DNA from: Corynebacterium tapiri
GTDB taxonomy: Bacteria; Actinomycetota; Actinomycetes; Mycobacteriales; Mycobacteriaceae
Reading direction: 5' to 3'
Assembly: GCF_006334925.1 (NCBI RefSeq)
Contig: NZ_VDHJ01000003.1
Span: forward strand, 124,001 to 188,000
DNA length: 64,000 nucleotides
The notes under the pieces were generated by a model that had not been told where the DNA came from, did no database searches, and worked only from the letters and a program-made list of their open reading frames with translations. Below, piece after piece: positions 44,132-52,285 of the stretch (position 1 is its first letter; each line of letters starts with the position of its first letter). The translations under genes were made by a program, and so were the position numbers.

Positions 44132-45508
44132 CTAGGCCTGCGGGTTTCGCACCAACTTCTTGTTGGCAAACTCGTTGAACCCAAAGCGCCCCAATTCACG
44201 CCCGAAGCCGGAGAGCTTCACACCACCGAAGGGCAGGTCCGGGGCGCTTTTGCTGGTGCTGTTGATCCACACCATGCCGACCTCCAGCTCCTCGGCGGCG
44301 CGCTGAGCCAGCGAATTGTCCTCGGTGAACACGCTAGCGGCCAGGCCAAAGGGCGAATCGTTGGCGATCTCGATGGCCTCCTCAAAACTGCCAAAGCGAT
44401 ACACCACGCCCACTGGACCGAACAGTTCCTCGCGGTACGCGCGCATCTCGGGGTTGACGTTAGCGAGCAGGCCCGGTCGGTAGAAGGCTTCACCATTCTC
44501 TGAGCGTCCGCCGTCTACGACCACTTGCGCTCCTTGTTCGACGGCATCCGTGACTAGCTCGTCGAGTTCCTCCGCGCCCGCGACCGAGGACAACGGACCG
44601 ATCTTAGTGTCTGGGTCAGTGGGATCGCCCGGGGTCCACTGCGAGAACTGTTCAGTGAGCTTCTCGACGAACTGGTCATACACTGCGTCTTCAACCAAAA
44701 ATCGCTTGCTGGCGGTGCACGCCTGCCCACCATTGCCCAGGCGATTGTTCGCCGCAGCGGTGGCGGCGGCATCCAGATCAGCGTCTTTGAACACGAGGAC
44801 CGGGTCGGAGCCTCCCAGCTCCAGAACGCACTTCTTCAGATTGCGCCCGGCCACCTCGGCCACGGCAGCACCTGCCTTTTCGGAGCCGGTCAGCGAGACA
44901 CCTCGTACACGTGGGTCGGCAATCGCGTCTGCGACCTGGCCGGAAGAGATGAAGGCGTTGAGGTACACACCGGCGGGCAGGCCGGCGTCGAGAAGCACCT
45001 GTTCTGTAGCCAGAGCTGACTGTGGGCAGTTGCGCGCGTGCTTGACCACGAGCGTGTTGCCCAGGGCTATGTTCGGCGCTGCAAACCTGGCTACCTGGTA
45101 GAAGGGATAGTTCCAGGGCATGACTCCGATGAGCGGGCCGATAGGCTCGGTACGAACCACTGCGCTGCCGGAGCCAGAGATGTCTAGCGGCTCGTCCGCC
45201 AGGAACTCCTCGAGATGATCGGCGTAGTACTGGTAAATCGAGGCCACGAGCTGGATCTCACCCTTGGCCTGGGTGAGCGGCTTGCCCATCTCCAGTGTCA
45301 CCAGTGCAGCGAGATCGTCGGCGCGCTCGCGGTGGAGATCGGCCGCGCGGGTGAGGATCTCTCGGCGTTTGTCCAGCGGGGTCGCGCGCCATTGTCGGTA
45401 GGCGTTCTCGCTGGTAGACAGCAGATCCTGGAGCTCGCTGTCGGAGATCTCCTCGAAAGTGGCGATGGTTTCGCCCGTAGCAGGGTTGGTAGAGGTGTAC
45501 ACACCCAT
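44132..45508 (-). CDS. NAD(P)-dependent succinate/glutarate-semialdehyde dehydrogenase family protein
   Basis: This 458-residue aldehyde dehydrogenase opens MGVYTSTNPATGETIATFEE. IGVMPWNYPFYQVARFAAP lines the cofactor site. KKCVLELGGSDPVLV carries the general-base Glu, and GNGGQACTASKRF the nucleophilic Cys. SAPDLPFGGVKLSGFGRELG is the usual C-terminal signature. It resembles succinate-semialdehyde dehydrogenases; a C5 or C6 oxo-acid such as 5-oxovalerate would fit the neighbours. It lies 19 nt after the Baeyer-Villiger gene in the operon esterase-BVMO-ALDH. Confidence 0.95.
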   Translation of the reverse strand: MGVYTSTNPATGETIATFEEISDSELQDLLSTSENAYRQWRATPLDKRREILTRAADLHRERADDLAALVTLEMGKPLTQAKGEIQLVASIYQYYADHLEEFLADEPLDISGSGSAVVRTEPIGPLIGVMPWNYPFYQVARFAAPNIALGNTLVVKHARNCPQSALATEQVLLDAGLPAGVYLNAFISSGQVADAIADPRVRGVSLTGSEKAGAAVAEVAGRNLKKCVLELGGSDPVLVFKDADLDAAATAAANNRLGNGGQACTASKRFLVEDAVYDQFVEKLTEQFSQWTPGDPTDPDTKIGPLSSVAGAEELDELVTDAVEQGAQVVVDGGRSENGEAFYRPGLLANVNPEMRAYREELFGPVGVVYRFGSFEEAIEIANDSPFGLAASVFTEDNSLAQRAAEELEVGMVWINSTSKSAPDLPFGGVKLSGFGRELGRFGFNEFANKKLVRNPQA

Positions 45509-45527
45509 GTTGTGCTCCTTTTCTGGC

Positions 45528-47129
45528 CTAGGTCAGGCTGAACCCGGGGTAGCCGGCCGTGGCTTCGTCGTTGAGAACAGAGCGGTAGTTGCCTAATCCG
45601 CCGAGGTAGAACAGCACGGATGGCTTCTTGCCCGGTACATTGGCACCGAAGATCCACGAATCCACCTTGGTGAACACGGTGGCCTCGGCGATCTCCGTAC
45701 AGGTCTCGGTCCACTCATCCACCGTCGACTGCTTGGGCTCAATGGCCTTAATACCATTGTCGTCTGCGTACTTGATGAGTTCAGAGATCCACTCCACCTG
45801 CGTCTCAATGCTCGGTGGCAGGTTAGTGAACGGCCCGTTGGGGCCCAACACCATGAACCAATTGGGGAAATTCGAGGTGGCAACGCCCAGGTAGCTAGTG
45901 GGCTGCCCCTGCCAGTGCTCGTTGATGTCCTCCCCGCCGCGGCCCAAGATTTCCATTCGACGGTAGTTGCCGTCGACGGCATCAAAGCCCGTGGCAAAGA
46001 TCAACACGTCCAATTCGTGGAGCTGGCCATCGCTGGTGAGCACGCCATCCGGGGTGATTTCCTTGAACGGAGTTTCCTTGAGCGCTACTACCTCGACGTT
46101 GTCACGGTTAAAGGTTTCATAGAAGCCGTTGTCGCACAGCGGGCGGCGTGCGTACAAATCGTGCGGAGTGAGCTTGCGGGCAGTCTCCGGATCTTCGATG
46201 ATCTCCGAGATCTTTCCGCGGATGAAGGACGCGGCAGCTTCGTTGGCTTCCAGGTCAGTGGCGATGTCACCGAAGGTGCCAAACATGAAGCGGAATCCGC
46301 CGCCCTTGTCCCATGCTTCCTGGAAGACGCGCTGTCGTTCCTCCTCAGACACGGACATGGCCGGAGTCGTGGCTTCCTCGAAGCCGAAAGCGACCGCGGA
46401 GTTTTTCACCTGATCCCAGATCTGGTCGTAGTTCGCCTTAACTTCTTGGCGCTCGGCCTCGGAGACCGGGCGCTTACCCACAGGAACCGAGTACTGCGGG
46501 GTTCGAACAAAGTGGGTTAGATGCGTGACCTCGGGAGCCAGGGCTGTGACCACCTGGGTTCCGGTGGATCCAGATCCAACTACACCGACACGTTTACCGC
46601 TGAGATCAATACCCTCAGGCCAGGCGCCGGTGTGCAGAATCTGACCGTCAAAGGTCTCCGCACCTGGAATGTCCGGCATATTAACAGCCGAGAGCAGGCC
46701 AACGGCGTTGAGGACGTAGCGCGCGCGGTAGGTCTCTCCGCCCGCGGTAAGCTCCCAGAGCCCCTCATCCTCCAGGTAGATAGACGAAGTGACCTCCGTG
46801 CCAAAGCGGAAATGGCGTCGCACGTCGAGGCGATCTACCACGTCTTCGAAGTAGGCCAAGATTTCCGGCTGGGTGAGGTAGGTGTTTTCCCAGTGGCCGT
46901 CGTTAAGCAACTCCTTGTCGAAGGAGTACCGATACAAATGACTCTCTGTATCCGACAGCGCACCCGGGTAGCGGTTCCAATACCAGGTACCGGCCGGGCC
47001 ATCAGCCTTCTCGAATCCGATGACGTTGAGCCCGAGCTCATTGGCAAACTTGTGGACTCCGTAAACGCCACCGAATCCTGCGCCGATGACTGCTGCGTCG
47101 TAGGTCTGCACTGCAGTGGAAGTACTCAT
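45528..47129 (-). CDS. Type I Baeyer-Villiger monooxygenase (cyclic ketone monooxygenase-like)
   Basis: This 533-residue FAD/NADPH enzyme inserts oxygen next to a carbonyl, turning ketones into esters or lactones. The FAD Rossmann loop is GAGFGG (about residues 16-21). GPAGTWYWNRYPGALSDTES matches the longer BVMO motif, and the fingerprint F-x-G-x3-H-x3-W-P is present as FDGQILHTGAWP. The NADPH loop is GVVGSGSTGTQVV. The length is that of cyclohexanone/cyclopentanone monooxygenases. The gene lies between an esterase and an aldehyde dehydrogenase, divergent from an alcohol dehydrogenase, which is the gene content of cyclic alcohol degradation. Substrate range cannot be read from sequence alone. 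Confidence 0.95.
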   Translation of the reverse strand: MSTSTAVQTYDAAVIGAGFGGVYGVHKFANELGLNVIGFEKADGPAGTWYWNRYPGALSDTESHLYRYSFDKELLNDGHWENTYLTQPEILAYFEDVVDRLDVRRHFRFGTEVTSSIYLEDEGLWELTAGGETYRARYVLNAVGLLSAVNMPDIPGAETFDGQILHTGAWPEGIDLSGKRVGVVGSGSTGTQVVTALAPEVTHLTHFVRTPQYSVPVGKRPVSEAERQEVKANYDQIWDQVKNSAVAFGFEEATTPAMSVSEEERQRVFQEAWDKGGGFRFMFGTFGDIATDLEANEAAASFIRGKISEIIEDPETARKLTPHDLYARRPLCDNGFYETFNRDNVEVVALKETPFKEITPDGVLTSDGQLHELDVLIFATGFDAVDGNYRRMEILGRGGEDINEHWQGQPTSYLGVATSNFPNWFMVLGPNGPFTNLPPSIETQVEWISELIKYADDNGIKAIEPKQSTVDEWTETCTEIAEATVFTKVDSWIFGANVPGKKPSVLFYLGGLGNYRSVLNDEATAGYPGFSLT

Positions 47130-47170
47130 GGGGTTGTCCTTACTCTGGAAAGTCTGGAGTGAGAATGTGT

Positions 47171-48064
47171 CTAACTAGCGCCGTACCATTCGCGGATGCG
47201 CTGAAGCTCCTGATCAACCAATTCGGAACGTCCGGCTAGGAAAGGCCATACGTGCTGCTGGTTCTCGCCGATGGAGAGGGTGACATCTACGCCGGCAGCC
47301 TTGGCGCGTTCGTTTAGACGCTCGGCGTTATCCAGCAGCGCCTCCACGCTGCCGGCGTTGATGTAGAGGCGCGGGAAGCCGGTGAAGTCCGCATACAGCG
47401 GGTTGGCCAGCGGGTTGGTGGGCTCGGTCTTATCGCCCAGCACGCCGGCGATCATGCCGGCCAAAAGCTCCGGAGTGATCAGGGCGTCGGTGTCCAGGTT
47501 GGTCTCCAAGGTCTTGCCCTTGTTCTCCATGTCCAGCCACGGGGAAAACGCGATGACTCGCCCCGGGACCGGCTTGTTCTGCTGGATGAGCGCCAGCGGG
47601 ATGGCCACGGCCAGGTTTCCGCCGGCAGAGTCACCGATTGTGGTGAGGTTTTCTGGTTGAATTCCGGAGTCGATAAGCGCCTCGATCACGGCGATGCCAT
47701 CCTCGATCTGGGCGGGGTGTGGGTGCTCGGGAGCTCGGCGGTAATCGAGGACAAAGCTGGTAACACTGAGGGTCTTGGCCACGTGGGCGGCGAGCTTGCG
47801 GTGCGAGGCCGCGGAGCCGACGGCGAATCCGCCGCCGTGGGTGTACACGAGCACCCGGGAGGTGTCTGCGCCCTGCGGGAGACACCAGATGCCGGGGACT
47901 CCCCCGATTACTTCTTCCTTGTAGGTGACGTTCTCGGGTTCGACGGTGGGCTGGTGCCACTCGTCGAAGATGGCGCGGAAAAGGCGCATGGACATGTCCG
48001 GGTTATCGGCCATGACCTGGCTCCAGTCCGCGTAGAGGTCGCGCAACGGATCGGAAGTGTTCAT
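47171..48064 (-). CDS. Alpha/beta hydrolase of the HSL type, probable lactonase/esterase
   Basis: This 297-residue hydrolase has the oxyanion-hole motif VYTHGGGFAVGS (about residue 75), the nucleophile elbow TIGDSAGGNLAVA (Ser about residue 146), and NPLYADFTGFPRLYINAGSVEALLD leading to the acid, with the His near QQHVWPFLAG. It belongs to the hormone-sensitive-lipase-like group, as do the hydrolases paired with Baeyer-Villiger enzymes in ketone pathways. GAGGAG precedes ATG 48064; the BVMO gene follows after 41 nt. Proposed role: opening of the lactone or ester made by the monooxygenase. Confidence 0.93.
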   Translation of the reverse strand: MNTSDPLRDLYADWSQVMADNPDMSMRLFRAIFDEWHQPTVEPENVTYKEEVIGGVPGIWCLPQGADTSRVLVYTHGGGFAVGSAASHRKLAAHVAKTLSVTSFVLDYRRAPEHPHPAQIEDGIAVIEALIDSGIQPENLTTIGDSAGGNLAVAIPLALIQQNKPVPGRVIAFSPWLDMENKGKTLETNLDTDALITPELLAGMIAGVLGDKTEPTNPLANPLYADFTGFPRLYINAGSVEALLDNAERLNERAKAAGVDVTLSIGENQQHVWPFLAGRSELVDQELQRIREWYGAS

Positions 48065-48370
48065 GGTGCTCTCCTCAAGTTCGGGTGCGGTAGCTCGACG
48101 CGCTTCCGCAGCGTGTTGTGTTCTCGAGCTCAGGTGATACCGGAGAGTGACCGGAATCACTTTGCTTAACTTGACCCTAAAGCACGTCAAGCACCTGTGG
48201 TTGTTCCGATCTGAAACAGTGCCCGCGAAACACCGATCATTACCGGCATGGCATTAATAGACCCGTCATTTGGTATCGGAGTTTTCTTAGTGGGTATTCA
48301 CTTCGCACCACATCCCTGGAAGACTCAAACATGATCCAGATCACTGCCAGGCAATATTGAGAGGTGCATC
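48065..48370. promoter_or_regulatory. Divergent control region between esterase and alcohol dehydrogenase operons
   Basis: This 306-bp gap has no gene. It holds AGTGA-N6-TCACT at 48146-48161 with a nearby duplicated ACCGGA. TGTTCC-N5-GAAACA at 48202-48218 has the TGT...ACA symmetry common at sites of AcoR/DhaR-like Fis-type regulators. A GAGAGGTG ribosome-binding site lies before ATG 48371. The GAF-Fis regulator gene at 49437 is the obvious candidate to act here. Confidence 0.5.
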
Positions 48371-49426
48371 ATGCATTCTTACGCGGTTCAACCTGACGAC
48401 ACCCGCATCCACGACCTCGAGATCGACACCCCCACCCCGGAGGGACGCGGGGTACTCCTGAAGGTGATCCGCGCCGGGGTCTGCCACACCGACACCCACC
48501 TGCGCGAGGGCGGCTACAACCTGGGAAGCCGCGGCACGATGACCATGAAGGACCGCGGCATCGAATACCCCATGGTCATGGGCCACGAGGTGGTCGGCGT
48601 GGTGGAAAAGCTCGGCCCGGAGGCCACAGAGTCCACGATCGGCAGCACCAAGCTGATCTACCCGTGGATCGGCTGCGGAGAGTGTCGCGAGTGCCGCGAG
48701 GGCAATGACAACCGCTGCGCAGCCGGAAAGAACCTCGGCATCGCGCGCCACGGTGGCTACGCGGAATACATCCTCGTCCCCGATGAGAAGTACCTGGTAG
48801 ACATCGACGGAATCGACCCGAGCTGGGCCGCCACCCTGGCCTGCTCCGGGCTGACGGCCTACAGCGCCGTGGACAAGGTCCTGCCCCTGGACCCCGACGA
48901 GCCCATCGTCGTCTTCGGCGCGGGCGGGCTCGGGCTCACCGCCATCGCCATCCTCAAGCACCGCGGGCACGAGTCCATCTGCGCAGTTGACGTCTCAGAC
49001 AGAAACCTCGAGCTGGCCGCGAACATGGGAGCTAGCCACACGGTCAAGTCAGACGATGAAGCCGCCAAAAACATCACCGAGGCCGTCGGAAACCCAGCCA
49101 GCGCCGTCATCGACTTTGTGAACAACGGCGCGACCGCGTCGACTGCCTTCGACATCCTCAAGAAGGCCGGCGTCATGGTCCAGGTGGGCCTCTTTGGCGG
49201 CGAGGTCACCATCCCCACGGCACTGCTGGCGCTGCGCATGGTGCACATCGAGGGCAGCTTCGTGGGCACCTTGGGCCAGATGCAGGATTTGGTCTCCATC
49301 GCCCAGACCGGCTCCCTGCCCAACATCCCCATCGTCGAGCGCCCCCTCAACGCCGCCGAGGTCGAGCAGGCACTGGACGACCTCACCAGCGGCGGAGTCT
49401 CCGGGCGCGTCGTGCTAACCGGATAG
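48371..49426 (+). CDS. Zinc-dependent alcohol dehydrogenase (MDR family)
   Basis: This 351-residue enzyme has the catalytic zinc site in AGVCHTDTHL (Cys) and MGHEVVGVVEKLG (His-Glu). The structural zinc Cys cluster is CGECRECREGNDNRC, and the NAD Rossmann loop is VFGAGGLGLTAIA. It begins MHSYAVQPDDTRIHDLEI. It is the first gene of a plus-strand operon with the GAF-Fis regulator 10 nt downstream and is divergent from esterase-BVMO-ALDH. Proposed role: oxidation of a secondary alcohol to the ketone, and possibly of the later omega-hydroxyacid. Confidence 0.95.
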   Translation: MHSYAVQPDDTRIHDLEIDTPTPEGRGVLLKVIRAGVCHTDTHLREGGYNLGSRGTMTMKDRGIEYPMVMGHEVVGVVEKLGPEATESTIGSTKLIYPWIGCGECRECREGNDNRCAAGKNLGIARHGGYAEYILVPDEKYLVDIDGIDPSWAATLACSGLTAYSAVDKVLPLDPDEPIVVFGAGGLGLTAIAILKHRGHESICAVDVSDRNLELAANMGASHTVKSDDEAAKNITEAVGNPASAVIDFVNNGATASTAFDILKKAGVMVQVGLFGGEVTIPTALLALRMVHIEGSFVGTLGQMQDLVSIAQTGSLPNIPIVERPLNAAEVEQALDDLTSGGVSGRVVLTG

Positions 49427-49436
49427 GCCTGGAACT

Positions 49437-50198
49437 ATGTCCGGTCTGCCCGAGCCCATCCTGACCAGCTGGCAACGCTCCCAGCGACAGGGAGTTGATG
49501 CCGACACGGTGGCGCGGGCAGCCACGTCTACGCTTCTCGACGACAGGCTTCAACGCGCCGGCGAGCGAGTCTTGAGCCAATGGGCCACGAGTCTGGAAGA
49601 CTTTCGACTGTCCATCCTGGTGGCAGACAACACCGGCATGATCATTGCCCGCCACATCGTGGACGCGCGCGATCGCAGTGCGCTTGAGCGTGTCAACGCC
49701 GCAGAAGGGTTCGACTTCTCCGAGTCCTCTGTGGGGACAAACGGTTTGGGCACTCCGCTGCACACCGGAGAAGACATCTTTGTGCAGGGCTCCCACCATT
49801 TTTCCTCCAGCCTTGCCCAGCTAGCCTGCGCCGGCGTCCCGATCACCCACCCCAATGACGGGCGCATCGTGGGCTCCATTGCATTGGCCGCGCACATTGA
49901 ACACTCAGCTCCCCTCATGCTGGGAATGGCCCGCCACGCTGGCCAGCAGATTACCGAGGTCCTGCGTTCTGTGCAGGCAGCGGCAGGCACACCCGGTTCT
50001 TTACGCCTGAGTCGCTTTGAGCACTCTGAACGCGCCACCATCCTGGCTGCTTTGCAGGAACATCAGGGAAACAAATTGCAGGCGGCGGTCGACCTCGGGA
50101 TCGGACGCACGACGCTGTACCGCAAGATGCGCGCGCTCAAGATCGATGAGACCGAGATTGGCACCGCGGGCAATAGTGCGCCGAGCGGTTCTGAATGA
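49437..50198 (+). CDS. AcoR/DhaR-like GAF-Fis transcriptional regulator lacking the AAA+ domain
   Basis: This 253-residue protein starts EPILTSWQRSQRQGVD, the N-terminal signature of AcoR-type activators. A GAF-like sensor follows at about residues 60-170, with FSESSVGTNGLGTPLHTGEDIFVQGSHHF. A Fis-type helix-turn-helix lies at about 200-237 (AALQEHQGNKLQAAVDLGIG, then RTTLYRKMRALKI). In the family a ~230-residue AAA+ sigma-54-interacting domain normally sits between the two; here only a short linker remains (EVLRSVQAAAGTPGS). Corynebacteria are not known to have sigma-54, so this looks like a regulator working by direct DNA binding. The reading frame is intact. Its end overlaps convergent mutM by 62 bp. 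Confidence 0.88.
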   Translation: MSGLPEPILTSWQRSQRQGVDADTVARAATSTLLDDRLQRAGERVLSQWATSLEDFRLSILVADNTGMIIARHIVDARDRSALERVNAAEGFDFSESSVGTNGLGTPLHTGEDIFVQGSHHFSSSLAQLACAGVPITHPNDGRIVGSIALAAHIEHSAPLMLGMARHAGQQITEVLRSVQAAAGTPGSLRLSRFEHSERATILAALQEHQGNKLQAAVDLGIGRTTLYRKMRALKIDETEIGTAGNSAPSGSE

Positions 50199-50982
50199 CC
50201 GCTCGCGCAATCGCTTCCCCGCACCGCGCACACGGTGCGCCCGTTTGCCCGTACGCATTCAGCGACCGGGAGAAGTAGCCACTGGCCCCGTTGACGTTGA
50301 CGTAGAGGGAATCAAAGCTGGTGCCGCCGGCCTCCAGCGCGCGAGTCATGACTTGCCGAGCTGCCTCAAGCAACCCGACAGCGTCCTTTTGCCGCAGACT
50401 GTGTGCTGGGCGGAAGGGCGAGATCCGTGCCTGCCACAACGCCTCGTCGGCATAAATATTGCCTATTCCAGACACGACTGTCTGGTTAAGCAACACGGTC
50501 TTGATACTGCTACGCCGTCGCCGAATTGATCGGGCGGCCTCCACGATGTCGAACTCGGCGTCAAAGGGATCTGGTGCGACGTGAGCAACCGGGGTAGGAA
50601 CACCGTCGATAAGCGGACACACCAGCCACTGGCCAAAGGTGCGCTGATCTACGAAGGCGAGTTCACGCACCTGGCCGGAAAAGTCCAGCTGCGCTCGAAT
50701 CCGCGTGTGTACCGCTGTGCACTCCCCCACGGCACCTACCAGCATCTGACCGCTCATGCCGAGATGGACGTACAGGGCATTGCCGTCGTCCAGATTGAGC
50801 CACAGATACTTTCCCCGTCGGCCAGTTCCGGTGATTGTGCGATCTTCCAGGAGCTCCTCGATGGGCTGTCCCTGGCCGCGAGTGGCGCGCGGATGGCTCA
50901 CCTCGACGGAGATGAATCTCCCGCCCACCACGTGGGTGTCCAGACCGCGCCGGACAACCTCGACTTCAGGAAGTTCAGGCAC
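50137..50982 (-). CDS. mutM: Formamidopyrimidine-DNA glycosylase
   Basis: MutM excises 8-oxoguanine and FapyG and cleaves the strand at the abasic site. The 281-residue protein begins PELPEVEVVRRGLD after the removed Met (Pro2, Glu3 catalytic). GRRGKYLWLNLDDGNALYVHLGMSGQM carries the catalytic Lys and helix signature, GIGNIYADEALW the H2TH region, and CARCGEAIARAVIQNRSAHYCPRC the four-Cys zinc finger. GTG 50982 overlaps the rnc stop by 8 nt. The 3' end overlaps the convergent regulator gene by 62 bp, the largest overlap in the window, at the border of the accessory region. Confidence 0.97.
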   Translation of the reverse strand: MPELPEVEVVRRGLDTHVVGGRFISVEVSHPRATRGQGQPIEELLEDRTITGTGRRGKYLWLNLDDGNALYVHLGMSGQMLVGAVGECTAVHTRIRAQLDFSGQVRELAFVDQRTFGQWLVCPLIDGVPTPVAHVAPDPFDAEFDIVEAARSIRRRRSSIKTVLLNQTVVSGIGNIYADEALWQARISPFRPAHSLRQKDAVGLLEAARQVMTRALEAGGTSFDSLYVNVNGASGYFSRSLNAYGQTGAPCARCGEAIARAVIQNRSAHYCPRCQSRSHRS

Positions 50983-51733
50983 GGACGACCGCGGGGTTAT
51001 CGCGCAAGACGGCCAGGGCCTCGCGCGCGGCCTCCTGCTCGGCCAGCTTCTTGTTTCCCTTCACGCCGGTGCCCAAAACCTTGTCGTTGACCGTGGCGTG
51101 AGCGGTGAAGGTGAGATCATGATCCGGCCCAACCGAAGTGGCCGTGTACACGGCCATGGGAGCCTTGAGCTCGGCCAGGCGCTCCTGCAGGGCAGTCTTG
51201 AAGTCCTGGTGGAGGCTCAAGGCGGAAGCGCTATCGATCTTCTTCTTAAACAGGCGCAAGATCACCTGACGCGCAGGCTCAAATCCGTGTTCCAGGTAGA
51301 TCGCTCCGAAGATCGCCTCGGTGGTGTCGGCCAGAATCGAGTCCTTTTCTCGGCCCTGGGTCACCAGCTCGCCCTTACCCAACAGGATGTGCTCACCCAG
51401 ACCGATCTCTCGGGCGATATCGGCAAGGCCATAGCGGGAGACAATGCCGGCGCGCATCTTGGAGATGTCCGACTCTGGGCGCGTGGGGTACTGCTCGTAC
51501 AGCTTGTTGGCCACAGAAAGCCCCAGCACGGCATCACCGAGGAACTCGAGACGCTCGTTGTTGGGTAGGTGGCCGTTCTCGTTTGCGAAAGAACGGTGCG
51601 TGAGCGCTAGGCGCAAACCTTCGTCGGCCACGGTGATGCCGAGCGCAGTCAGCAGCGGGGTGTGGTCGACAGCCTCATAGGCCTGCTGCCAGGCCTCTTC
51701 GCCGCTGATGCGGGACTTCTTGGAGCGGCTCAC
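50975..51733 (-). CDS. rnc: Ribonuclease III
   Basis: RNase III cuts double-stranded RNA, including rRNA precursors. The 252-residue protein has the catalytic signature NERLEFLGDAVLGLSVANKLY (about residues 59-79) and the second acidic pair in ADTTEAIFGAIYLEHG. The C-terminal dsRNA-binding domain ends GVKGNKKLAEQEAAREAL. GTG 51733 overlaps the DUF177 stop by 4 nt (GTGA) and the mutM start overlaps its own end by 8 nt, so the three genes are coupled. Confidence 0.98.
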   Translation of the reverse strand: MSRSKKSRISGEEAWQQAYEAVDHTPLLTALGITVADEGLRLALTHRSFANENGHLPNNERLEFLGDAVLGLSVANKLYEQYPTRPESDISKMRAGIVSRYGLADIAREIGLGEHILLGKGELVTQGREKDSILADTTEAIFGAIYLEHGFEPARQVILRLFKKKIDSASALSLHQDFKTALQERLAELKAPMAVYTATSVGPDHDLTFTAHATVNDKVLGTGVKGNKKLAEQEAAREALAVLRDNPAVVRA

Positions 51734-52254
51734 AGGAACTTCTCCAATCCAGCCCAGCGCGGGTCGGTCTTCTCCTCGTCCTCTTCCCCAGACACCCCAT
51801 CAGGCTTGGGCGCGTCCTCGTCGCAACCGTTCTCACAGACGGGGTTGAAGGGCAGGCTCAGACCGGCCTCATCAACCACGGCCTGCTCGATGTCCGCGGT
51901 ATCGCCACTGATGACCACCACGCCTTCGTCCTCGCCGTCTTCGGCAGCTTCGCCCGCGATGAAGTCGTCATCACCGGCGAAAACCTGGCTGATGTGCAGA
52001 CGGGTCTCCGGGCGCAGTGTGCGCAGGCAGCGCACGCACTCGCCCGTCAGCGTCGAGCTGATGTCAGCATCGACGAGCACTGCCCCGCCCAGCGGCGTGA
52101 GGCTGGCGTCAACGACGACCTGCTCGCCTTCAGCGATGGCGATCATTTCGGGCCCGATACGTGAGGGGCTGGGACCAGAGTTGCGGCGCACCTCAGTCTC
52201 GCTGGCTTGCACCCGCAGAAGTTCGGCAACGTTAAAGACGAATGGAGAGTTCAT
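51730..52254 (-). CDS. yceD: DUF177/YceD family protein
   Basis: This 174-residue acidic protein of the YceD family normally precedes rpmF; in actinobacteria it lies beside rnc. The zinc-ribbon-like Cys sit in TGECVRCLRTL and NPVCENGCDED, and the tail DPRWAGLEKFL is the conserved C-terminal signature. A role in 23S rRNA accumulation is reported for plant and bacterial relatives. The protein has an unusually acidic stretch near residues 96-110. It follows sepIVA by 31 nt. Confidence 0.94.
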   Translation of the reverse strand: MNSPFVFNVAELLRVQASETEVRRNSGPSPSRIGPEMIAIAEGEQVVVDASLTPLGGAVLVDADISSTLTGECVRCLRTLRPETRLHISQVFAGDDDFIAGEAAEDGEDEGVVVISGDTADIEQAVVDEAGLSLPFNPVCENGCDEDAPKPDGVSGEEDEEKTDPRWAGLEKFL

Positions 52255-52285
52255 AACGCCGTCTAGGTTACCCGCGTTGCCCCAC

